Assembly: GCA_039922955.1 (NCBI GenBank)
Contig: JBDTDR010000012.1
Location: forward strand, 1 to 16,445
Length of the DNA stretch: 16,445 bases
Source of the DNA: Tumulicola sp039922955
Lineage (GTDB): Bacteria; Vulcanimicrobiota; Vulcanimicrobiia; Vulcanimicrobiales; Vulcanimicrobiaceae
Reading direction: 5' to 3'
The notes under the pieces: model-generated
Database searches by the model: none
Seen by the model: the letters and a program-made list of their open reading frames with translations, nothing else
Told to the model about the DNA's origin: nothing
Made by a program: the position numbers and the translations under genes
In this document: piece by piece, positions 1 through 7,951 of the stretch
How positions within the stretch are numbered: the first letter of the stretch is position 1
Layout: each line of letters starts with the position of its first letter

Positions 1-1
1 C

Positions 2-520
2 TCGCGGGAGCTGCGGGCGCCCTCGTCCACGGCCGCCGAAGCGGTGGCCCGTTTTCGCGCGGACGTCGATCGTCGGCAGCGGGCCAAACGCAGCGCCGGG
101 TGGAAGGAGTGCGAAGGGTGCGGAGCCTTGATCGCACCTCGCGGCGGCGCGCGCTGCATCACGTGTGCCAACGCGCGTTCGCAGCGGCGGACTGCGGCGG
201 CGGCGCAGCTGCTCTTTGAGGCACCGTGGCTCGGCTATGCTGGAACGGCTGAGTTGGTAGACGAGCTCACCCGACGGGACTACGAAGCGATTCGGGCGCG
301 CCTGCTTTCGCGCTGGTGGGAGTCGCTCGCGCGGGCCCGCGCCTCCAAGCGACTCTCGCGCGACGGACGCGAACGGCTGATCGCGAGTTCGTATGTGGTC
401 CTCAAGAGTAAACTGCCGCCGGAAACGATCGATCCGGCGACGGTGCGCAACGTGCTCGGAGACGAGCTTCACGATTTGATTTACGGAACGGAACAACAGA
501 CGAAAACGAATGTCCAGTAA
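2..520 (+). CDS. Zinc-ribbon protein upstream of gyrB, probable DUF721/DciA-like C-terminal part (5' end outside window)
   Basis: The frame is open to the left edge of the window, so the GTG at 44 is probably internal and the true start lies upstream. A zinc-ribbon signature C-x2-C-x11-C-x2-C is visible (Cys codons at 110, 119, 155, 164). It is followed by a basic helical segment, the motif EAPWLGYAGT and a helical C-terminus. The gene ends 11 bases inside gyrB, indicating translational coupling. In several phyla a DUF721 (DciA-like, replicative helicase loading) gene sits between recF and gyrB, and some members end in a CxxC zinc ribbon. The assignment rests on that position and the Cys pairs; the diagnostic N-terminal DUF721 domain is not in view. 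It could be another small zinc protein of the dnaA-gyrB neighbourhood. Confidence 0.5.
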   Translation, partial: SRELRAPSSTAAEAVARFRADVDRRQRAKRSAGWKECEGCGALIAPRGGARCITCANARSQRRTAAAAQLLFEAPWLGYAGTAELVDELTRRDYEAIRARLLSRWWESLARARASKRLSRDGRERLIASSYVVLKSKLPPETIDPATVRNVLGDELHDLIYGTEQQTKTNVQ

Positions 521-2408
521 TTACACAGGCGAACAGATCGAAGTCCTCCGCGGGCTCGAAGCGGTGCGCAAACGCCCCGGCATGTACATTGGAAACACCG
601 CCGAGCGCGGGCTGCACCAGCTGGTGTACGAAGCGGTCGATAACGCCGTCGACGAAGCGCTCGCGGGGTATGCAAAAAACGTCTTCGTAACCCTCTACAA
701 GGACGGCTCGTGCTCGGTCGAGGACGACGGCCGCGGCATTCCGATCGACATTCACGCCGAAGAGAAGCTGCCCGCGGTCGAGGTCGTGATGACGATGTTG
801 CACGCCGGCGGCAAGTTCGGCAAAGGCGGCTACAAGGTGGCCGGCGGCCTGCACGGCGTCGGCATCTCGGTCGTGAACGCACTCTCCGAGTGGATGACGA
901 CGCGCGTGAAACGCGATGGGTGGATCTGGGAGATGAAGTTCGTGCGCGGCGTCACGGTGCAGAAACTCAAGAAGATCTCCCGGACCGAGGGCACCGGAAC
1001 CCTGCAGTCGTTCAAACCCGACACGACGATGTTCGAGGTCTTCGACTTTCACTGGGACATCCTGCAGAAACGCCTACGCGAACTCGCGTTCCTCAATCGC
1101 GGCCTTTCGATCATCCTGCGCGACGAACGCGGCGAAGAACCGCGCGAGCGGGGCTACAAGTTCGACGGCGGGATCGTTTCGTTCGTCGAATGGTTGAACG
1201 AAAAGAAAGACCCGCTTCATCCGATTATCTCGACCCATTCGGAACGCGACGGCGTCGACGTTGAAGTCGCGATGCAGTACACCGGCACGTACGCCGATCA
1301 GATCTTCGCATACGCCAACAACATCAACACGATCGAAGGCGGCATGCACCTGCTAGGTTTCCGCACCGCGGTCACCAATGCGGTCAACACCTACGCGCGC
1401 AAGCGCGGCCTGCTCAAAGAATCCGAGCCGTCGCTTTCGGCCGACGACATCATGGAAGGCCTTACCGCCGTGGTTTCGGTCAAGTTGGAAAATCCGCAGT
1501 TCGAAGGCCAAACGAAGACCAAACTGGGCAACAACAAGGTGCGCAGCATCGTGTACGGCCTGGTCAACGAGCGCCTCGAGTTCTTCTTTGAAGAGAACCC
1601 GAAACAGGCGCGCACGATCATAGACAAGTGCATGCAGGCGCAGCGCGCTCGCGAAGCCGCCAAGAAAGCCCGCGACCTTTCCCGTCGCAAGAACGCGCTC
1701 GAAGGGTCGGGCTTGCCCGGCAAACTGATTGATTGCAAGAACACGAATCCGGCGGAGAGCGAAATCTTTCTCGTCGAAGGCGACTCAGCCGGCGGTACGG
1801 CAAAGGGCGGCCGCGATCCCAACACGCAAGCGATCCTGCCGCTGCGGGGAAAAATTCTCAACGTCGAAAAGGCCCGGCTGGACAAGGTGTTGGCCAACGA
1901 AGAGATCCGAACGATGATCACCGCGTTCGGAACCGGTTTCGGCGACGAGTTTAACCTCGGTAAGCTGCGCTACCACAAGATCATTATCATGACCGATGCC
2001 GACGTCGACGGCTCGCACATTCGCACGCTGCTGTTGACGTTCTTCTATCGGCAGATGCGCCCGCTGGTCGACAACGGGCACGTCTACATCGCGCAGCCCC
2101 CGCTATACGGCATCCGGAAGGGCAAGAAGCAGTGGTGGGCCTTCAGCGAAGCCGACTACAAGGCGATCCTTGGCGACCTCGACCCCAAAGACTTCACCAT
2201 TCAGCAGTACAAAGGCCTGGGTGAAATGGACGCCGAGCAGCTCGCCGAGACGACCATGGAAGTGGGGCACCGCCGCCTCGAGCAGATCACCATCGAAGAT
2301 ACGGTCGAGGCCGAGCAGATATTCACCGATCTGATGGGCGACAAAGTCGAAGCGCGCAAGCAGTATATCTTCGAGTACGCCAAGAGCGTCAAGAACCTAG
2401 ACCTTTAA
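510..2408 (+). CDS. gyrB: DNA gyrase subunit B
   Basis: ATPase subunit of the type IIA topoisomerase that, with GyrA, introduces negative supercoils in the cytoplasm. All landmarks are present over 632 residues. The GHKL ATPase domain has RKRPGMYIG (21-28), catalytic Glu41, Mg-ligand Asn45 in EAVDNAVDEA, DDGRGIP (72-78), the ATP lid GGLHGVGISVVNALS and the transducer QTKTKLGN. The TOPRIM domain has EGDSAGG (Glu423) and TDADVDGSHI (Asp496, Asp498, Asp500 region). The C-terminal tail has QQYKGLGEM (Lys568 onward) and ends in NLDL. The length suits the short GyrB type without the large proteobacterial insertion. ParE is the main alternative; the DUF721-like neighbour and QYKGLGEM favour GyrB. 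The ATG at 510 overlaps the upstream stop by 11 bases and has no clear Shine-Dalgarno, so coupling is likely. Confidence 0.95.
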   Translation: MSSNYTGEQIEVLRGLEAVRKRPGMYIGNTAERGLHQLVYEAVDNAVDEALAGYAKNVFVTLYKDGSCSVEDDGRGIPIDIHAEEKLPAVEVVMTMLHAGGKFGKGGYKVAGGLHGVGISVVNALSEWMTTRVKRDGWIWEMKFVRGVTVQKLKKISRTEGTGTLQSFKPDTTMFEVFDFHWDILQKRLRELAFLNRGLSIILRDERGEEPRERGYKFDGGIVSFVEWLNEKKDPLHPIISTHSERDGVDVEVAMQYTGTYADQIFAYANNINTIEGGMHLLGFRTAVTNAVNTYARKRGLLKESEPSLSADDIMEGLTAVVSVKLENPQFEGQTKTKLGNNKVRSIVYGLVNERLEFFFEENPKQARTIIDKCMQAQRAREAAKKARDLSRRKNALEGSGLPGKLIDCKNTNPAESEIFLVEGDSAGGTAKGGRDPNTQAILPLRGKILNVEKARLDKVLANEEIRTMITAFGTGFGDEFNLGKLRYHKIIIMTDADVDGSHIRTLLLTFFYRQMRPLVDNGHVYIAQPPLYGIRKGKKQWWAFSEADYKAILGDLDPKDFTIQQYKGLGEMDAEQLAETTMEVGHRRLEQITIEDTVEAEQIFTDLMGDKVEARKQYIFEYAKSVKNLDL

Positions 2409-2430
2409 CCGGTAAAACGCCCCGTGCGAT

Positions 2431-2459
2431 CGGGCCCGCACCCCAGCGGCGCGGGCCCG
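2431..2459 (+). terminator. Strong GC hairpin just downstream of gyrB
   Basis: A perfect 9-bp inverted repeat, CGGGCCCGC (2431-2439) and GCGGGCCCG (2451-2459), with an 11-nt loop starts 22 bases after the gyrB stop codon. It would form a very stable RNA stem. There is no T-tract after it, so it is not a classical intrinsic terminator; it may be a U-less terminator, a 3'-end stabiliser or a processing signal. It argues that gyrB and tamB are separate transcription units and against tamB starting at the GTG at 2424, which would put this stem inside the coding region. Confidence 0.5.
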
Positions 2460-2483
2460 GCTCATCGAATCGTAACGCCGCCG

Positions 2484-5400
2484 ATGCAGGGGCACGAACG
2501 CCGCCGGGGGGTATATGGAACTCCAGACGTGCGCAAGCGCTTGCTGATCGGCCTCGTGGCCGCCGCGGTCGTCATCGGGCTCGTGGTCGCGCGTCGCCAC
2601 GAGCTATTGCGCTTTGCCATCGAAAGCGCGGCCAGCCTTGGCAGTGGGTATACGGTTCGCATCGGGAATCAGCACATCGGCATCGGGCAAGCGGCGCTCC
2701 TGGAGGTCCACGTTTCCCGGGGAACCGCGCCGCTGCTCGACGCGAGCCGCATCGACGCGCGGTATTCCCTTCGCGACCTCTTGCCGGGAAGCACGCGCCG
2801 CTTCGGACTGATCTCCCTCGACGTCACCAACGCCAAGGTGACGATCGTTCGATTCCGGGACGGCACGTATAATTTCGTCGTCCCGCCAAAACCCGCAGGC
2901 TTGCCCCAGGCGCCCGTTCCGCTGCAGGTCGTTTCGGTGCCGATTCGTTTCGCGCTGCGCATGCATAACGCGTCGCTTGTGCTGCGCGAACCCTTCGCGT
3001 ACGATTCGAGCGCCAAGACCATCGCGATCGAAGACTTTAACGTCGATGCGTCGATCGACACGGCCAAGCGTACCCACTATGACTCGCGCGGGAACTTCGC
3101 GGTCGGGAAACGCGCGCAGCCGTTCACCATCGTCGGGACCATCGACGCGGTCCGCGGTTACGCGACGCACCGGGCGCGTGCGGCACGTTTTCCGCTGCGC
3201 GCGCTTGCGAACTACTTTGCGTACACGCCGATCGTCCGAATCGTCAAGGGCCGGGCGCGCAACTTCGATGCCCGGCTCTACTCGCTCGACGTGCGCCCGA
3301 ACGTGGCGCCCAGCTACCACGCGAATCTTCAGCTCGACATCGCCGGTGGAGCGCTCGAGCTGGCCGCGCTCGACGCTCCGCTGGAATCCATTCACGGTCG
3401 CTTGCAGCTGGTCGACAACGCCTTCTTCCTGCGTCACATCCACGCTACGTTGGCCGGCGTTCCGCTTCACCTGACGGGCGGCATCTACGACCTCATGGGG
3501 GATCTTACCGGCCGGGCGCAGCTCCGCCTGGGCATCTACGGAGCCGGCGACCTCGCGACCCTGCGACGGGCGTTTTCATTCACGCGCAAGGAGCCGGTTT
3601 CGGGAATAATGCGTCTCGGGGTCTTGGTCGAAGGACCAATCGATAACCCGCTGATCGTCGCGCAGGGCCGCTCGCTGCACGCCGTCTACCGGCGGCTGCC
3701 ATTCGACGCGCTCGATGCCGGCATCGTCTATCACGATAACGTCGTCTCGCTGCTGCCGCTCCACGCGTATTACGGCGGTACCGAAGTCGGCGTGCGAGGA
3801 ACGATGGCGATTGGCAAGCATCTCCAGTCCGAGCTGGCGGTGCACGTCGTGGGCTCCGGCAACCGTCTGCCGTACCTCAACGAGATGCTTGGAAACGAGC
3901 CGATCTTGGTCGATGCCGCGGCCAACGGCACCGACTTCGATTTCAACGTTCGCGCGGCCGTCGCTTCGGCACGCGGCGTCGCGCGGGTTGCGGCGCTAGT
4001 TGCGCTCAATCGCAACGGCACCGGTACCGTCGAGCCATTTTGGCTGCACACGCAGCGCGGCGATTTCGACGGAGGATATCTCTTGGACCGGCCGCACGAC
4101 ACGAGCGCTTTTTGGGGTCTGGCGAGTAATCTCGCGATGCGAGCGCCGGTTTACAAAGCGTTCCCGGGCCTGGAGCTCCCCGAGATTCCGAACGTAAACG
4201 GACGGATCGGCAGCGTCGCGATCGCCGGCGGCGGCGCCGGTAAGGACGTGACGCTGGCTGGAATCGTCTCGGGAGACGACACCGATATCGCCGGGATCAA
4301 GTTCGACCGGATCGCGGCGACCTTCGGCGGCTCGCTGACCAACGCGCAAATCGGCTTGCTGCACGCGTCGGGACCGTGGGGGCAGTTTGACGGTAACGGC
4401 GCGTTCTCGTCGCAAGCGTTCGTCGCGAGCGGAAACTATCGCGGCACGTTTGAAGGGCTGCAACCGTTCCTCGGCAGCGCGATTCCCGGCCATGGCCCGG
4501 TTTCCGGCCGCACGTCGATCGCCGTACAGCCGAATCGCATCGTCGTTCAAGGTTCGAACCTTGCCATGCCGGGTGCGTCGCTGCGCGGCGTTCCGATTTC
4601 CGACGCGAGCATCACGATCGGCGTGGAAGGCGATCGGCTGCGCGTCTATTCGGCGCACGCTCGCGCGGCCGGCGGCGACGTCGTGGCCGCCGGTACGTTT
4701 GCGCTAAGCGGCGCGGCCGTCGCGTCGAAGGCCGGCGCGCTATCGCTGGTCGCGAACCATCTGGATGCGGCGCAACTGCGCGGCCTCGGGCTGCCGCTGG
4801 ATGCGGGGCGGCTCTGGGCGAGTGGTGACCTCGCCGCGGGCGCGCCGCTGCCGTCCTTCGACGGCGGCGTGACGGTCGCGAACGGCCGGGTCGCGCACTA
4901 TGCGATTTCTGGCGGCGGCGAGGTTAAACTATCCGGCAATACCGCCACCTTGCACCGCGTCATCGGATCGCTCGGAACGACCTACGCTCGCGTCGAGGGA
5001 AGCATCGGATCGCTGGCATCCGGCGAACCCGCGTACGCGCTCGATGCCACCGTTCCGGCCGCCGGCGTCGCCGCCGCACTGCGGTCCCTCCGATTCCCGG
5101 CGTATATGACCGACGGGTCGTTCAACGCGCGCCTCAAGGTGGGCGGACGCGGTTCGGCACCCACCGTCGCCGGATACGTCGGCGTGCCGGCCGGCGACGT
5201 CAACGGTTTGCCGTTCGTCGACGGCAGCGCGACGCTGGCGGCCGATACGCGCGGCGTAAGCGCCCGTGACGGACGCGTGAGGGTGGCTACGACCGCCGTG
5301 AGCTTCGACGCCGCTTCGCGCCCCAACGAGGTCACCGCGGCGGTCGTCGCGCCGCATGCCGACCTTGCGGATTTCAATAACTTCTTCGATACGGGGGACA

Positions 5401-7790
5401 CGCTGGCCGGCCGCGGCTCGCTGAAACTCGCTGCGACCTTCGACGGGGATCGGCTGGCGACCGGCGGCAACGTCGACGTCAAGGGCTTCCGCTACCGCAA
5501 CTTGCCAATCGGCAACACGACGGCGTCGTGGTCGAGCGCCCGCAACGTCGTCGCGGGATCGCTCGCAATCGGCGGCCTTGAGGGAAGGCTGCGCGCGAGC
5601 GGTTCGATCGCTCTGGCGAGCGCACCCGATGTGCGGTCGACGTTCGCGCGATCGCGGTACGATCTCAGTGCGGCGATCAGCCACCTCGACCTTTCGTTAT
5701 GGGTGCCCGCGCTAGGATTTCCAAACGTGCCGATCACGGGGCGCGCGTCGGGCAATGCGATCGTGCGCGGCCGATTCCCGCGCGTAGATTTGCGTGGAAA
5801 TGCCGAAATAACCGGCGGCACGATCGGACCCCTCACGCTCGATACGGCGAAGGCTTCGGTGCGCTCGGCCGGCTCGCGGATCGCGATCGAGAGCGCCGAG
5901 ATACTGACGCCCGCCCTGTCGGCGTCGGCGTCGGGTTCGCTCGGGCTTCGGCCGGACGACCGATTGGATTTGCAGGTGCACGCGGCGACGAGCCAGCTTC
6001 CTGCGCTCGTCTATCAGCTCGCTCGCGTGAAGATCCCGGTTAGCGGCGAGTTCGAATCGACGCTGCAAATCGGCGGCACCTACAAAGCGCCGACCTTCGT
6101 GGCCGGAATCGACGCCAACAACGTGCAGGCATACGGCATCGGCATCGCCTCGATGTTCGGCGAAGTGCGCCTGCACGGCCGAACGCTCGTCCTCTCGAAT
6201 GCGGGCGCGACATTCGCCGCCGGTGAGGCGACGCTGGCCGGATCGTTGCCGCTTGAACTCGCCCCGCTTCGCGTCGGCCCGGCAAACCAGCCGGTGAGCT
6301 TCGACGTCGACGTCGTCGGTTTGGACCCGGCCATTTTTGACGCGGTGCTGGGAAACAACACGAAGCTAGGCGGAACGATCAACGGACACCTGGGCCTGAC
6401 CGGCACGATGCGAGCGCCGGTGATTATCGGTCACGCGTCGCTGTCGAACGGATCGTACGTGAGCGATCTCGAGCACGTGCCGGTCACCGCCGGCGCCGCT
6501 CGCCTCACGTTCAATCGCACCAACGCCTCGATCGATCGGGTATCGGCAAAACTCGGGTCGGGCGTCGTCGAAGGCTCGGGCCGAGTCGAATTTCCAAGAG
6601 GTTTTGAGGCGACCAGCGGATATTCGTTCGTCGCTAAGGGCTTGGCCAAGGGCGCCCAGCTCAATCTGCCCGCCTACGGCAACGGTACGCTCGAGGCCGA
6701 TCTCGCGCTGACCAAGACGCCGTCCTCGCAGGCGTTGCTCTCGGGCAGAGTTACGCTGAGCAATGCAACCTTGCCGTTCTCTGCTTTTCTGGCGGCGACC
6801 GCGAAAGCACCCGCGGCGGCCACGATGTCGCTCCCGCCGGTAGCGTTCGATTTAAACGCCACGGCGGGCAAGGGCGTGCGCGTCCGCGGAAGCGGCTACG
6901 GCGCCGGGCTCGACATCGGCGTAGCGGGCGCGGTTCACCTGGAAGGAACGCTCGCGTCACCCCAGCTGGCGGGAACGATCGCGTCGACGGGGGGGACCCT
7001 CACCTACTTCGACCGGGCGTTCCGCGTTGCGGAAGGCTCGGTTTCGTTTGATCCCAGCGACGGCGTTCTCCCGAGCATTCACGCGATCGCTAGCACCAAC
7101 GTGGTCAATCCCGACCCGGACCGCGCGCGAAACCCGTATGGCTCGGCTGAGATCACCATCGGCGTCGATGGTCCGATCGAAGGCCTGAAATTCGCCTTTT
7201 CGACCAACCCGCCGGGCTACTCGCGCGACCAGATCATCTCGATGATCGCGCCGTTCGGCGGTTTCATCAACGGAATCGCGTTCAACAATCAGTCGCCGTA
7301 TCAAGTCCAGTCGCCGGCCGGCTTCACGCCGCTGGGAACGCTTTCGCCGCTGCCCCCCGGCGCCTACCAAACGCGCAACGGAACGATCACCGTCGGGCAG
7401 GAAGCCTTCAACATCCTCAACGCCCAGTTCGCGGCCGGCCTGCTCGCTCCACTCGAGACGGCCCTGGGCCAAGGCCTGGGGCTCTCCAGCGTCAATTTGA
7501 CGCTGGGCTACTACGGCAACGTCGGCATTACCGCCACCCGGGTGCTCGGCAAGACGGTCAGCGCCGTCTACGCCACGACCTTCGGCCTGCCGCAGGTGCA
7601 GTCGTTTGGGATCAAGTTTGACCCGAGCGTCTTTACCGCCGCCACCCTCAGCTTTTTCTACCAAACCAGCCCAACCAAGCTCTTCCAACAGCCCGTCACC
7701 GTCATCGGCTCCTCCAACCAAGTCCTATTCGGCCAGCCCCTGCTCGGCAACAGCGGCTTCAGCTTCAGCCTGCAGCGATATTTGTATTAA
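2484..7790 (+). CDS. tamB: TamB-like translocation and assembly module protein (AsmA superfamily, DUF490)
   Basis: Very large periplasm-spanning protein, 1768 residues from ATG 2484 (1788 if GTG 2424 is used; E. coli TamB is about 1260). It has an N-terminal signal anchor (basic RKR, then the hydrophobic stretch LLIGLVAAAVVIGLVVA) and an AsmA-like start. Repeated beta-rich units of the type G-x3-5-P-x-h-x-G follow. A C-terminal TamB domain covers roughly the last 340 residues, including GGTLTYFDRAF, GSVSFDPSDG and NPPGYSRDQIISMIAPFGG, and it ends in aromatic-rich FSFSLQRYLY. Family role: an inner-membrane-anchored beta-groove implicated in outer-membrane protein assembly and phospholipid transport, working with an Omp85 partner. 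No TamA is visible; BamA follows directly. The start is uncertain: ATG 2484 and GTG 2529 (immediately before the RKR anchor) both avoid the upstream hairpin, and neither has a convincing ribosome-binding site. Confidence 0.85.
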   Translation: MQGHERRRGVYGTPDVRKRLLIGLVAAAVVIGLVVARRHELLRFAIESAASLGSGYTVRIGNQHIGIGQAALLEVHVSRGTAPLLDASRIDARYSLRDLLPGSTRRFGLISLDVTNAKVTIVRFRDGTYNFVVPPKPAGLPQAPVPLQVVSVPIRFALRMHNASLVLREPFAYDSSAKTIAIEDFNVDASIDTAKRTHYDSRGNFAVGKRAQPFTIVGTIDAVRGYATHRARAARFPLRALANYFAYTPIVRIVKGRARNFDARLYSLDVRPNVAPSYHANLQLDIAGGALELAALDAPLESIHGRLQLVDNAFFLRHIHATLAGVPLHLTGGIYDLMGDLTGRAQLRLGIYGAGDLATLRRAFSFTRKEPVSGIMRLGVLVEGPIDNPLIVAQGRSLHAVYRRLPFDALDAGIVYHDNVVSLLPLHAYYGGTEVGVRGTMAIGKHLQSELAVHVVGSGNRLPYLNEMLGNEPILVDAAANGTDFDFNVRAAVASARGVARVAALVALNRNGTGTVEPFWLHTQRGDFDGGYLLDRPHDTSAFWGLASNLAMRAPVYKAFPGLELPEIPNVNGRIGSVAIAGGGAGKDVTLAGIVSGDDTDIAGIKFDRIAATFGGSLTNAQIGLLHASGPWGQFDGNGAFSSQAFVASGNYRGTFEGLQPFLGSAIPGHGPVSGRTSIAVQPNRIVVQGSNLAMPGASLRGVPISDASITIGVEGDRLRVYSAHARAAGGDVVAAGTFALSGAAVASKAGALSLVANHLDAAQLRGLGLPLDAGRLWASGDLAAGAPLPSFDGGVTVANGRVAHYAISGGGEVKLSGNTATLHRVIGSLGTTYARVEGSIGSLASGEPAYALDATVPAAGVAAALRSLRFPAYMTDGSFNARLKVGGRGSAPTVAGYVGVPAGDVNGLPFVDGSATLAADTRGVSARDGRVRVATTAVSFDAASRPNEVTAAVVAPHADLADFNNFFDTGDTLAGRGSLKLAATFDGDRLATGGNVDVKGFRYRNLPIGNTTASWSSARNVVAGSLAIGGLEGRLRASGSIALASAPDVRSTFARSRYDLSAAISHLDLSLWVPALGFPNVPITGRASGNAIVRGRFPRVDLRGNAEITGGTIGPLTLDTAKASVRSAGSRIAIESAEILTPALSASASGSLGLRPDDRLDLQVHAATSQLPALVYQLARVKIPVSGEFESTLQIGGTYKAPTFVAGIDANNVQAYGIGIASMFGEVRLHGRTLVLSNAGATFAAGEATLAGSLPLELAPLRVGPANQPVSFDVDVVGLDPAIFDAVLGNNTKLGGTINGHLGLTGTMRAPVIIGHASLSNGSYVSDLEHVPVTAGAARLTFNRTNASIDRVSAKLGSGVVEGSGRVEFPRGFEATSGYSFVAKGLAKGAQLNLPAYGNGTLEADLALTKTPSSQALLSGRVTLSNATLPFSAFLAATAKAPAAATMSLPPVAFDLNATAGKGVRVRGSGYGAGLDIGVAGAVHLEGTLASPQLAGTIASTGGTLTYFDRAFRVAEGSVSFDPSDGVLPSIHAIASTNVVNPDPDRARNPYGSAEITIGVDGPIEGLKFAFSTNPPGYSRDQIISMIAPFGGFINGIAFNNQSPYQVQSPAGFTPLGTLSPLPPGAYQTRNGTITVGQEAFNILNAQFAAGLLAPLETALGQGLGLSSVNLTLGYYGNVGITATRVLGKTVSAVYATTFGLPQVQSFGIKFDPSVFTAATLSFFYQTSPTKLFQQPVTVIGSSNQVLFGQPLLGNSGFSFSLQRYLY

Positions 7791-7951
7791 CGCTCGGTCA
7801 AAGCCCAATCTCCGACTAATCTTGGGGCAAGGAGCCGGGTGAGGTGGGGCGAACAGGGCGACGCGGGTCTAAAACGGCGCGTTTGTACGTGGCCGGCCCT
7901 TCGCTGACGCCGTCAGCCCCTCTCTTAGTAATTCGAGGACGAATTTTTCGC
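7791..7951 (+). promoter_or_regulatory. Intergenic region upstream of bamA, possible regulatory element
   Basis: This 161-base gap is the longest non-coding stretch in the envelope cluster if bamA starts at ATG 7952. It holds a near-perfect palindrome GCTGACGCCGTCAGC (7903-7917, two 7-base arms around one C) and a weaker AAACG/CGTTT inverted repeat (7872-7884). A TAGTAAT-like -10 element follows near 7926, but no good -35 lies at standard spacing. A promoter for the bamA-lpx operon could be here. That is inference; no consensus promoter is evident. Confidence 0.3.

Noticed and set aside
2424..2483. GTG 2424 as the tamB start
   Set aside because: The segment covers the post-gyrB hairpin, has no ribosome-binding site and adds 20 residues unlike a signal anchor.
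7844..7951. GTG 7844 as the bamA start
   Set aside because: It would put 36 residues, including Arg-rich sequence, before a well-formed signal peptide that begins at ATG 7952.
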